Shown piece after piece: positions 33,730 to 41,549 of a DNA stretch of 64,000 nt. Source of the DNA: Spirochaetota bacterium (GTDB lineage: Bacteria; Spirochaetota; Spirochaetia; Treponematales; Treponemataceae). A program made the position numbers and the translations under genes. The DNA is taken from positions 42,321 to 106,320 of the forward strand of contig JAEWSQ010000028.1 of assembly GCA_023398165.1 (NCBI GenBank), given 5' to 3'. A model generated the notes under the pieces. The model did not search any database. It had not been told where the DNA came from and saw only the letters and a program-made list of their open reading frames with translations. Position 1 is the stretch's first letter; each line of letters opens with the position of its first letter.

Positions 33730-35073
33730 AGTGTAAAATCAAGTTCGCAATTTGGTAGTTGAAAAAGGTCATTGGAAGTTCCAAAATGTTGTTACCACAG
33801 CAAACACAAAGGGGACAACCAATGACCAAGATCAAAGATAGCACGTTCTTTGAAAACAAGCTATTGGATTTTATCGCGGAAACGGATCCTCTTTTTTCGA
33901 TGATGCAGTGGCTTACCGAACAGCTTATGGAAATCGAAGTATCAAAAAAAGCAAATACCCAAAAGGGTATTCACAGTTCGGAACGAAAGACCTATCGTTG
34001 CGGGTCCCGGCTGCGTCGATTCGATACCAGACTGGAAACCATGTATCTTTTCATCCCGAAACTTCGGGAAGGTGGATACATTCCCTTTTTCGTTACCGAA
34101 GAACGACGAAGTGAACAAGCCCTTATCGAGGTAGTTCAAGACGCCTAGGTGAACGGTATTTCCACCCGCAAAATAGAGCGTCTTGTAAAAAGTCTGGGGA
34201 TCGAAAATATCAGTGCTTCCCAAGTGAGTGAAATCAGCAAGGGTATAGACGACATGGTCACCGAGTTCAGAATGCGCCCCCTTGAAGGAGAATATCCGGT
34301 CCTCTGGATAGACGCGCTGTATGAAAAGATACGTGATCATGACCGTTGCCAGAACAAAGCAATAATAGTCGTAAAGGGAAGCAACCTTAAGGGAATGCCT
34401 AAAATAATTGCTGTAGATCCATTTAACGAGGACTCTGAAGAGAATTACGTATCCCTTTTCGCATCACTGAAAGACCGCGGTTTGAAGAAGGTATGGTTAT
34501 GCGTATCAGATGCACACCTTGGTTTACAGAATGCCATACGGAAAGAATTCCTCAGTACTTCTTGGCAGCGATGCAAAGTTCAGTTCATGAGAAACATACT
34601 GGCAGAAGTTACCCACAAAAACAAAGAAGCATTTGCCAGCAGGCTCAAGCAGATCTGGTTACAGCTTGATCGAGAAACCGCAATTGCGTATTGCCGGGAA
34701 GTAATTGAACAATATGCAGATGTAATTCCCGAAGCAATAGTAATTCTTGAAGATGGTCTTGAGGACTCGTTACAGTTCTACGCGTTTCCTGAAATGGATG
34801 CACGGAAGATTGCATCAACAAATACACTGGAACGATTGAACAAGGAGATTCGAAGATGATCAAAAGTAATCGGAGTTTTTCCCAAGTGTATCTTCGTACA
34901 TCCGATTGATTTACTCATATCTCATAGAGTATGAAGAGGATTGGCAAACCGGTCGGAGTTATATCAAGGCAAAATCGCTTGCTAAACAACAGGCGTTATT
35001 AAATATGGCAGCATGACAAAATGGAAATCCAATGAATTTCTTTACGTCAAATTGAGAACAAGACTGGACACTA
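33730..35073 (+). mobile_element. Degenerate IS256-family insertion sequence
   Basis: Imperfect terminal inverted repeats delimit the element: TAGTGTAAAATCAAGTTCGC at the left (33730-33755) and, read inward from the right (35073-35048), TAGTGTCCAGTCTTGTTCTC; both continue with CAATTTG. The length of about 1340 bp and the Mutator-type transposase fit IS256. I found no clear target duplication: flanking octamers differ (tcattagt and tctgtgat), so either the ends extend further or the site has decayed. Confidence 0.78.
33822..35017 (+). pseudogene. IS256-family transposase, inactivated
   Basis: The reading frame gives an IS256/Mutator transposase: ISTRKIERLVKSLG, the catalytic-core VLWIDALYEKIRD with its Asp, then VSDAHLGLQNAI (second Asp), and LERLNKEIRR near the third acidic residue. 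Lesions: an in-frame TAG at 34146-34148 (a Tyr codon in relatives), a TGA at 34857-34859 (an Arg codon), and a frameshift after VIGVFP; the tail YIRLIYSYLIEYEEDWQTG is read in another frame. ACAAAGGGGACAACC precedes the ATG at 33822. Confidence 0.85.
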
Positions 35074-35112
35074 TCTGTGATTACCCACATTTTAAGGTTT
35101 TGAAGCCTCTTC

Positions 35113-35236
35113 TTATATGCCTAAAAGCGGAAATTCCTCGCCGGCATTTTTAGGAAGTTTATCACCGGCAATGACAGGTGTCAATGCCGGTGAAGAATTT
35201 CCGCATTTTGCCGATTTAGAATTTCCGCTTTTAGGG
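35113..35236. repeat. Large nested inverted repeat beside the truncated integrase
   Basis: CCTAAAAGCGGAAATTC and GAATTTCCGCTTTTAGG are perfect 17-bp arms about 85 nt apart (outer stem). Inside, CCGGCAT/ATGCCGG adds a second pairing layer. The structure ends next to the integrase fragment. It has the look of a recombination site or the end of a mobile element. Confidence 0.7.
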
Positions 35237-35247
35237 CAAAAAAAATA

Positions 35248-35376
35248 TTAATCGAAGCCGACGGCTCCGACCTTCTGTATCTGTTTCCCGGTTACAGGAT
35301 CGATGAAATAATAGTACCATTTGTGAATGATTTTGTTCTTTGACTTTGTGGGTTTCTTAAAGATGTGATAATCCAT
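35248..35376 (-). pseudogene. N-terminal fragment of a tyrosine-type integrase
   Basis: A 42-codon ORF with an excellent ribosome binding site (GGAGGATTAA before ATG) encodes MDYHIFKKPTKSKN, HKWYYYFID and GKQIQK. This resembles the N-terminus of the phage-type integrases often found in treponemes, which begin with a short basic segment, a WYYxxYD strand and GKQI(R/Q)K. The frame ends after VGAVGFD, and the catalytic R-H-R-Y part is absent. It lies 130 bp from the 3' end of a tRNA gene, the usual site of integrase attachment. Confidence 0.5.
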
Positions 35377-35474
35377 TTAATCCTCCAAGATGATTGTATG
35401 TAAGTGACTTGATATTCACTTGACATTTTACAAACCTCAAAAGATTAATGATTGTGTAAATGCTTGTAATAAAA

Positions 35475-35506
35475 AGAGTTAGGATGTATCCCGACATCCT
35501 AACTCT
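35475..35506 (-). terminator. Terminator of the tRNA gene
   Basis: AGAGTTAGGATGT and its complement form a 13-bp perfect stem with a 6-nt loop, followed on the minus strand by TTTTTATT. It starts 1 nt after the tRNA 3' end. Confidence 0.85.
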
Positions 35507-35507
35507 A

Positions 35508-35581
35508 TGGGCCCACCTGGACTTGAACCAGGGACCGACGGATTATGAGTCCGCAGCTCTAACCAACTGAGCTATAGGCCC
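35508..35581 (-). tRNA. tRNA with CAU anticodon (probably Ile2, or elongator Met)
   Basis: On the minus strand the 74-nt sequence folds into a complete cloverleaf: acceptor GGGCCTA/TGGGCCC with one G-T pair, D-stem GCTC/GAGC, anticodon loop CTCATAA, T-stem CCTGG/CCAGG with TTCAAGT. The discriminator is A. The anticodon is CAT. The GGGCCTATAGCTCAG start resembles isoleucine tRNAs, so I favour the lysidine-modified Ile2 species; Met is possible. CCA is not encoded. Followed by a terminator. Confidence 0.9.
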
Positions 35582-35671
35582 GATTATACTGCCGTGACAG
35601 CTTTAAAATACTACCATATTTAAGACGAAAAAGTCAATAAGCCGTATAAAAGACAGGCAGAACAATTACAA

Positions 35672-35729
35672 CATAAAAAAAGAGGCTGTGCCGTAGAACA
35701 GTAATTTTGCAGAACAGCGGCCAGCCTCT
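35672..35729 (-). terminator. Terminator of the dehydrogenase operon
   Basis: AGAGGCTG and CAGCCTCT flank a longer interrupted stem (CCG/CGG inside), followed on the minus strand by seven T. It lies between the dehydrogenase stop and the tRNA. Confidence 0.72.
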
Positions 35730-35785
35730 AATTGGAGAGAGTTTCACACATACTATAGTCTCTTTCTTAAAATAATCTTAAACAT

Positions 35786-36496
35786 TTACTCCTCATTGTA
35801 GATTACCGGAGTTTTAAATTTCCAGGTATTCCACAGTCCGTTATCTAATGCCAGCCGGCTCATAAAATGTGCAACATTAATTCTGCTAACCTTGCCTGAA
35901 TTAAAAATTGGGCTTCTTTGCACAGCAGGATATACTGAATACTTAGTAACCGCTTCCTCCTGTATGAGTGTGTCGGGTCTTACTGCTGACCATTCCAAAT
36001 TATCTTTCCCTTCAGGATAATTCTGCATCAAATAAGCTAATGCCAGTTCGTTATCTTTTTGAGGGGGAAGGAGTACGGTCATTATTTTCATGACGGCCTT
36101 TTCCGCTCCTGTATAAGTTTCTCCTTCCATTCTGTTTATACAGCCTGTTGTATTCATAAGAATAAATTTTTGTAAGCCTCTGCTTTTACCTAAATCCAGT
36201 ATTTTTTTTATCGAGTCGCTGACAAGAAAATGAGGCTTTCCATAGATGCCCTTCATGTTCAAATTATGACCGAGACAGGATATGACAGCATCAACTCCGG
36301 TCAGCACTTCTTTTAACTGCGTATCATTCATAGCAAGCACATTTCCTATAATGAAGTGAAGGTTAGGATTTGACTTTAAGACCGAAAGTTTATCTGCATT
36401 TCTAACAATCACCTTGACCTCAGCATTCTGCTTAAGAAGCTGTTCTACGGTATGTCTCCCTGTTTTTCCAGTTGCACCAAGAACTAGTATGCTCAT
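35786..36496 (-). CDS. NAD(P)-binding SDR-type protein (NmrA-like)
   Basis: A 236-residue Rossmann protein. The N-terminus ILVLGATGKTGRHTVEQLL holds the GxxGxxG nucleotide loop of atypical short-chain dehydrogenases (NmrA/YwnB-like). The usual Tyr-x-x-x-Lys catalytic pair of classical enzymes is not obvious, so it could be a redox sensor or isomerase. It is the last gene of the ECF-sigma operon, overlapping the preceding membrane protein gene by 4 bp (ATGA on the minus strand). Confidence 0.8.
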   Translation of the reverse strand: MSILVLGATGKTGRHTVEQLLKQNAEVKVIVRNADKLSVLKSNPNLHFIIGNVLAMNDTQLKEVLTGVDAVISCLGHNLNMKGIYGKPHFLVSDSIKKILDLGKSRGLQKFILMNTTGCINRMEGETYTGAEKAVMKIMTVLLPPQKDNELALAYLMQNYPEGKDNLEWSAVRPDTLIQEEAVTKYSVYPAVQRSPIFNSGKVSRINVAHFMSRLALDNGLWNTWKFKTPVIYNEE

Positions 36497-36936
36497 TCGT
36501 TTATTTCCTTATCGTCTTTCTCCCCGGCATCTGCGCTTTGTCCAGGATCCGTAATGTTATCAGTCCCGCATTTGTCCTTATTCATCTCTTTCTGAATTTC
36601 CTTTTTAATCTCGCTCTTTATTACGTGCCAGGGATTATCGGAATCTTCTTCACACTCAGATTTCTCTTTCTTCTTTTTATCTGAGCTTCCGCTGTTTCCC
36701 CAGCCGCCTTTTATGAGTATGTGCGACAAGAGCACTAAGCCCCATCCCTGCCAGTACGTAATTTCCTTAAGACCGAAAATATCCGGCATGAGCCAGTTCC
36801 ACAACAGCATAACTATCCAGCCGAATAAAAATGCAAAAAGTACAGCGAGTGCGAGCCCTCCTATAACCATGGCTATAATGGCACCTACAGAGAATTTTTT
36901 CCCGCCGCAATTAAATTTTCTTTTCTTTTCTTCCAT
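36493..36936 (-). CDS. Small membrane protein linked to the ECF sigma factor
   Basis: A 147-residue protein. Two membrane segments (about residues 17-38 and 40-72) contain FGWIVMLLWNWLMPDIFGLKEITYWQGWGLVLLSHIL, a pattern I know from small proteins coded next to ECF sigma factors. The C-terminal half is very charged and Cys-containing. A role as anti-sigma or sensor for the sigma factor is likely but unproven. It lies 17 nt after the sigma gene and overlaps the dehydrogenase gene by 4 bp. Confidence 0.7.
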   Translation of the reverse strand: MEEKKRKFNCGGKKFSVGAIIAMVIGGLALAVLFAFLFGWIVMLLWNWLMPDIFGLKEITYWQGWGLVLLSHILIKGGWGNSGSSDKKKKEKSECEEDSDNPWHVIKSEIKKEIQKEMNKDKCGTDNITDPGQSADAGEKDDKEINE

Positions 36937-36953
36937 AATAACTCCCCTGGAGA

Positions 36954-37472
36954 TTAATAATCTCTGGCTTTAAGAGATTCCCGTAAGCGTTCTATTGCAT
37001 AGCGTTTGCGGGCTGACAGGGTTTCTACAGATACTCCTGTCTCTTTTGAAAGCGAAGAAAATGTTTTACCGTTAAGACACTGTTCAACGATGACGAATTT
37101 CTGCTCGGTAGGAAGTTTTTGTATTTCTTCCATGAGGGCTTTTACAAGTTCCTCTTTTTCAAGCAGCTCAGGGGTATTGCGGATTCTTTGATCAACGACA
37201 GAGTCAAGTAAATCAGGATTGGCAGTATCCGCAACTCCTGCCTTTCTTCTTCTTTGCTTTTTCCGCCAGTGATCAATCACCCCGTTATAAGCAGATCTCC
37301 ACAGCCATGCAGTCAAATCTTTTACACCCGAAAGCGAATCCAGATTCTGCAGAGACCGTATTATTACGGTATGCAGTATGTCTTCCGCTTCTTCTCTCGG
37401 TATCTTTGTCCCAAGCCGGGTTAAAATTGAGCTGCGCTGTTGTGTGTAAATCTGTTCTATTTCGTCTTTCAT
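36954..37472 (-). CDS. ECF-type RNA polymerase sigma factor
   Basis: A 172-residue sigma-70 family protein with region 2 (EAEDILHTVIIRSLQNL, TAWLWRSAYNGVIDHWRKKQRRRK) and region 4 (LPTEQKFVIVEQCLNGKTFSSLSKETGVSVETLSARKRYAIERLRE). No region 1 or 3 is present, as in ECF factors. The cognate promoter is unknown. It heads a three-gene operon with the membrane protein and the SDR protein, so it probably responds to an envelope or redox signal. GAAGG lies 4 nt before its ATG. Confidence 0.9.
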   Translation of the reverse strand: MKDEIEQIYTQQRSSILTRLGTKIPREEAEDILHTVIIRSLQNLDSLSGVKDLTAWLWRSAYNGVIDHWRKKQRRRKAGVADTANPDLLDSVVDQRIRNTPELLEKEELVKALMEEIQKLPTEQKFVIVEQCLNGKTFSSLSKETGVSVETLSARKRYAIERLRESLKARDY

Positions 37473-37540
37473 ACGCCTTCATATAATAAGACGTATGAAA
37501 TGATACATGTATATATTTTTTGTAAAAATATTTGTTAAAA

Positions 37541-38221
37541 TTATAAATATTGAGAATTTGTAGAGGGCTTTATTCCGCAGCAGATAGTTAAGTTGCCGTT
37601 TCTGCACCTGAGAGCGTCAATAAACTCTTTTTCCTGTGCATCATCTTTCAGCATAATTGTGTAGCGCAGCTCGTACAGGCTTCCCATGTTTGTTGTTTTA
37701 ACAGAATCAAGTTTTACTTTTTTTGTAAAGGAAGCGAATAAGTCGTTGAAAAGGCAGGTATAATTCATATTCTCGGGTATGGTTATTTTCAATTCTTTTT
37801 CATTCTCCTCCGTCTTAACACTAAAGCGGACAAAGAGCAGCGTAATGAGTTCAATTATCAGCAGAAAGACAGACGCATAACCTACATAACCCATACCGCA
37901 TGCAAGCCCGATAGTCATTGCAAGAAAAATTGTTCCAATGTCGCGTGCGTTTCCGGGAATTGAGCGGAACCGTACCAGACTGAATGCGCCCATTATTGCA
38001 ACTCCGGCTCCAAGGTTGCCGTTCACCATCATGATGATGAGCTCTACAATTGCCGGAAGAAGCAGTACAGTAAGCAGAAAACTTTTAGTGTACGTATTGC
38101 GGTAGGCATGAACAGCTGCAATTACAGCGCCTGATGCAAGCGATGCAATAATTGTAATAATAAACGTGGAAATTGAAAGGTCAGTTCCGGTGATGGAACT
38201 AGTTAATAATTCATTAAGCAC
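37541..38221 (-). CDS. DUF4956 integral membrane protein, second copy
   Basis: A 226-residue paralogue of the protein at 10795. It has the same layout: four membrane segments in the first 140 residues, the GAFSLVRFRSIPGNARDIG motif in place of the Arg-Phe-Arg element, and a soluble C-terminal alpha/beta domain. The pairing with VTC is kept, but no CotH gene follows. The start overlaps the VTC stop by 8 bp, which indicates translational coupling. Confidence 0.85.
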   Translation of the reverse strand: MLNELLTSSITGTDLSISTFIITIIASLASGAVIAAVHAYRNTYTKSFLLTVLLLPAIVELIIMMVNGNLGAGVAIMGAFSLVRFRSIPGNARDIGTIFLAMTIGLACGMGYVGYASVFLLIIELITLLFVRFSVKTEENEKELKITIPENMNYTCLFNDLFASFTKKVKLDSVKTTNMGSLYELRYTIMLKDDAQEKEFIDALRCRNGNLTICCGIKPSTNSQYL

Positions 38222-38969
38222 AGTAATAACTCCTTAAATTAGTTTGTGTTAATTCATGCAGATACTTTGTATAGCATGTTCCGTATTTGGAAAATGAAAC
38301 GGGTGTAAGATTAAGATAGCTTAAAATAGTTACAAGATAGAGAGGCATGGATTTTCCTATTTTAATTTCCATTAATACATCTTTGTCAAAGGGAATGACC
38401 GAACCCCGGTCTCCCGAGCTAAGATCAATATCTGAATTTCTCCATCTGATATTTGTATCAAATGTTATGCGGATATTTTTATCATCGCGTGCGTTGTAGG
38501 CTTCCCGGTCATATGCAATAAAAACAGCCGGTTTTACATTCATGAAATTCATAAACCATTGGAGTTCATTTTTTATCTGTTTCTGTTCTTCGCTCAAACT
38601 CTTAAAAAAATCCGATGTATAAAAATTAGGGTTTTCGATAAAGGAAACAAGTTCCTTATAAGGAGCATCTATTCTGCGCTTGTAGACAACACTCTTAAAT
38701 TTCTTTTTAAGTTCAAGAAATGCGGTGTCATCAGGACCCGGGACCGTGTAACTCCGCAGGCGCAGTTTTTCTTTAAATAGGGGTTTTTCGATGGAGTTGC
38801 TAATAATGTCGAAATTGGGCGTGTCAAAGTAAATATTATGCACTGTGTACACGGGGTGTTTATCTGCTTGAATATAATTTTTGGCAAGGGAAAGAAATGC
38901 TTCGTACTCATTCCATGTCAATGTATATTTTTTTTCATAGCGTTCGAATGTTGTTTGTATTGTTTCCAT
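38214..38969 (-). CDS. VTC-domain (polyphosphate polymerase-like) protein, second copy
   Basis: A 251-residue VTC-type tunnel protein. Motifs: RYEKKYTLTWNEY (8-20), NIYFDTPNF, KLRLRSY, LELKKKFKSVVYKRR, YDREAYNARDD, RITFDTNI and LMEIKIGKSMPLYL. The basic and acidic tunnel residues known from Vtc4-like polymerases are present. It differs substantially from the copy at 11497, so the two duplicated long ago or came separately. A good AGGAGA site precedes the ATG. Product may be polyphosphate; not proven. Confidence 0.85.
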   Translation of the reverse strand: METIQTTFERYEKKYTLTWNEYEAFLSLAKNYIQADKHPVYTVHNIYFDTPNFDIISNSIEKPLFKEKLRLRSYTVPGPDDTAFLELKKKFKSVVYKRRIDAPYKELVSFIENPNFYTSDFFKSLSEEQKQIKNELQWFMNFMNVKPAVFIAYDREAYNARDDKNIRITFDTNIRWRNSDIDLSSGDRGSVIPFDKDVLMEIKIGKSMPLYLVTILSYLNLTPVSFSKYGTCYTKYLHELTQTNLRSYYCA

Positions 38970-39106
38970 ACGTATCTCCTGTCAGAAGGAAGAAGACTGC
39001 GCCTTTTAGATAAGGAGGGTAACCAAAAGGTGCAGCCTTTTTGCTTCACAATTCTTAACTAGAGATTACGTCATTATTCTTAAACGAATCTGAAAACTAA
39101 AAAATA

Positions 39107-39859
39107 TTACCGCCCCGCATATTTCTCCCACAATCGTTCAGCTGTGTTCCATGCTTCGCTTTCCGCACTGTCTGTTCTGCAGAATAAAAGCACATTGCGT
39201 ATATCTCGCTCAAGCATCGACTTCCCTTCTGAATGATACCGTGCATTTACCATCTGGGGAAAATCTATTATCACGGGTTCGCCCTGCGCATATAAAATAT
39301 TGTAAGAGGATAAGTCTCCGTGAATCAGATCAAGAGATAACATTTTTTCAACGGCTTCAAGGAGAATCTGTTTTAAACGGGGCAGTTCATCCTGCGGTAT
39401 ATCTGCATTTTTTAACCGCGGTGCGGGTTCCCCGTTTTCCATAATCATTTCCATAGCAAGAGCCATGCCGTTAGCTGCAAGCGGTTTTGGGACAGGAATC
39501 CCTTCTTTATAGAGCAGCTGCATGTTATTGAACTCAGACTGAATCCAAAAACACTGCAGATCCCTTGGACTCGACATAAGGTGCATTCTGTCCCGTCTGT
39601 TAATGCCCGCCTCCTCCAGTCTCCCTTCAAGGTATTTTGAAACGGCTTTAAAGCTTCTCGTTCCAATATCTTTATAAATTTTTAATGCGACGCTTTGTGT
39701 CTGCAGCCCGGGGCAGTAATAGACACAGGCTTCCTTTCCCTGTTTTAATACGGGTCCTCTGTCTGCAATAATGCCGTTGATTAAAAAATAATCAAACTCA
39801 TCAGTTTCCTGATTGTCAAAAAGATCTTCATCAAATTCTTCTGCGAATTTTTGTTTCAT
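39107..39859 (-). CDS. RIO-like serine protein kinase
   Basis: A 250-residue kinase-fold protein of the bacterial RIO1/AarF-like set. GKEACVYYC corresponds to the flexible P-loop, ALKIYKD carries the ATP-binding Lys, LIHGDLSSYNIL is the catalytic loop (Asp and Asn), and VIIDFPQ the metal-binding Asp. All key residues are present. Bacterial RIO proteins are uncharacterised in most cases; the eukaryal relatives act in ribosome maturation. It is transcribed alone. Confidence 0.85.
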   Translation of the reverse strand: MKQKFAEEFDEDLFDNQETDEFDYFLINGIIADRGPVLKQGKEACVYYCPGLQTQSVALKIYKDIGTRSFKAVSKYLEGRLEEAGINRRDRMHLMSSPRDLQCFWIQSEFNNMQLLYKEGIPVPKPLAANGMALAMEMIMENGEPAPRLKNADIPQDELPRLKQILLEAVEKMLSLDLIHGDLSSYNILYAQGEPVIIDFPQMVNARYHSEGKSMLERDIRNVLLFCRTDSAESEAWNTAERLWEKYAGR

Positions 39860-40044
39860 TGTTAATTAGTGTACCTTTGTATAAGCAATTGAATGTATCA
39901 GTTTACTGTAATAAAACTGAAACCGGCCGCGTCATGAGTCTTATGCTTCAAAGAAAAAAGCAGAAGATCCATTACTTGTAAACGCGAGCAATTGTTTTAA
40001 AGGATTACTGTCTGTGAGGTGTTAATGAAAAACGCGGATTAGTA
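39860..40044. other. Intergenic stretch without a recognised gene
   Basis: About 185 nt between the RIO-kinase start and the small ORF at 40045. It holds the kinase promoter region (TACACT 8 nt before its ATG on the minus strand) and no further supported feature. Confidence 0.5.
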
Positions 40045-40104
40045 TCAGCCTATGGCGATAGAAGACAGCAAGCCCGTAAATGATTCGTTGAGTACTTTGT
40101 TCAT
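40045..40104 (-). CDS. Possible 19-residue peptide
   Basis: A 20-codon ORF encoding MNKVLNESFTGLLSSIAIG. An excellent AAGGAGG lies 6 nt before its ATG, better than that of most genes here. It follows the YcaQ-like gene by 67 nt on the same strand. The sequence is amphipathic and ends in Gly; it could be a signalling or leader peptide, or chance. No family is recognised. Confidence 0.35.
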   Translation of the reverse strand: MNKVLNESFTGLLSSIAIG

Positions 40105-40170
40105 CACTGCCTCCTTAAAAAAACTTAAGAAAAGATATACTGCCTTACAGCAGCTTCCGTAATAATATCA

Positions 40171-41355
40171 TCAGCGGGGGGAGAAGTCAAGCAGAGGGGT
40201 AACGTCCAAAAAGGAGCAGAAAGAGAGGATTTCATTTTGAAACGCTTCGGTGAATGTATCATCAGGATGAAAAACGTTTTCTCTCCAGAAATTTTTAATA
40301 GCAAGTTTTTTTTCTTTTCTGTCTGCAGCAGGTTCAAACCGTCCTGCGAATTCACTTCCGTAGAGTATGGGAAGTACGTAGTAGCCGTATTTTCTTTTTG
40401 CTGCCGGAGTGTATACTTCCCAGGTGTACGTGAAATCGAAGATGCGTTCTGTCTGCGCTCTATCCCAAAGAAGATTATCGAGCGGGGCAAGAAACCTTAC
40501 TTCCTTTTTCTTGCAGGGTTTTATTTTATCCAAAATATTTTTATCTTCTGCATAGATATAGAAAGCTTCGTTTCCGCCTTCAATCATACACTCTGCAATT
40601 TTCCCTTTATCTAAAAGCCGTGTAATGACCTTTGCTCTGCCTTCTTTTGTTTTTAAATCCGGTATCATCCGCTCCCAGATGACTGAATTTTTATTCCATA
40701 AAACGCCTATGCTCCGGATTCGCCTGAGAACATACCATTCAAGATATTCATCGTTTGAAGCGAAGGGGAAGGGGGCGGAAAAAAACTCGGCCGGTATAAC
40801 GCGGTGTGCCAGATCGTACGTTTTGTGCGTTCCTTTTTTCCCTGAGGTGCACAGGCTTCCTTTTGTAAAAAGGTATTCAAGCGCTAGACTTGTAAGCTTT
40901 CTATGTCCCCATGAACCGTTATCACGTATTTCGGATTCAAATGATGAGGATTTCTTTCCCCCTTCTTTTTCAATGATGCGCAGTACATCTTCTGCAATAT
41001 CTGTCACGTTGCTCACATTGCGCCATGCAAGGTAGCCTCTATAACTCTCTTCGTTTGCAGTTCTGACTTTTTCCATATAGGGCCAGTCGGAGGCGGGAAA
41101 TATAGACATCATCTTATCCCAGCCGTCTACGAGTTTTTTTTCATCATAAAGCAGTTTTTCCAGGAAAGAAGGCGAATAGTTTTTTATGCGGGACTGAAGA
41201 ACAAGATCGGCATTGCGTCCTGTTATATTTAAAGGGTCGTATTGAATGCACCCGAGCTTTTCAAATAATGAAAGGCAGCAGGTCTTACTTACTTTTGCAT
41301 CAAGCTGATGGTGTTTAAGCAAAAACGAACGTATCTGTTGTTTATCATATATCAC
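40171..41355 (-). CDS. YcaQ/AlkX-like winged-helix DNA glycosylase
   Basis: A 394-residue protein of the winged-helix HTH_42 family to which YcaQ of E. coli (an interstrand crosslink glycosylase) and AlkX/AlkZ belong. The N-terminal helical part begins IRSFLLKHHQLDAK and CIQYDPLNI; the conserved late motif LAPLDNLLWDRAQTERIFDFTYTWEVYTPAAKRKYGYYVLPILYG is present. It should excise alkylated or crosslinked bases. The start is GTG, with CGGAG 8 nt upstream. Confidence 0.82.
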   Translation of the reverse strand: MIYDKQQIRSFLLKHHQLDAKVSKTCCLSLFEKLGCIQYDPLNITGRNADLVLQSRIKNYSPSFLEKLLYDEKKLVDGWDKMMSIFPASDWPYMEKVRTANEESYRGYLAWRNVSNVTDIAEDVLRIIEKEGGKKSSSFESEIRDNGSWGHRKLTSLALEYLFTKGSLCTSGKKGTHKTYDLAHRVIPAEFFSAPFPFASNDEYLEWYVLRRIRSIGVLWNKNSVIWERMIPDLKTKEGRAKVITRLLDKGKIAECMIEGGNEAFYIYAEDKNILDKIKPCKKKEVRFLAPLDNLLWDRAQTERIFDFTYTWEVYTPAAKRKYGYYVLPILYGSEFAGRFEPAADRKEKKLAIKNFWRENVFHPDDTFTEAFQNEILSFCSFLDVTPLLDFSPR

Positions 41356-41476
41356 GTATATAACTCCGCTGAAAAAAGTAGCATCAGTATATCACTATAC
41401 ATCTGATAAGTACAGATATTGCAGTACGCTCCATTACGATATTTTTTTATCAATTTTACATATTTATGCGTCAGCC

Positions 41477-41506
41477 TTGAATAAATATCAAGTTTTACAG
41501 TATAGT
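41477..41506 (+). promoter_or_regulatory. Promoter of nfnAB
   Basis: TTGAAT (41477-41482), an 18-nt spacer and TATAGT (41501-41506) lie 44 nt before the nfnA ATG. Unlike the leaderless genes, nfnA also has a good AAGGA site. Confidence 0.5.
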
Positions 41507-41549
41507 TAAAGAAATTCACATTTGCACTTTTTTACAGGGAAGGACTCTC

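Noticed and set aside
33722..35081. Target-site duplication of the IS256 element
   Set aside because: The octamers next to the two ends (tcattagt and tctgtgat) do not match, so no duplication is claimed.
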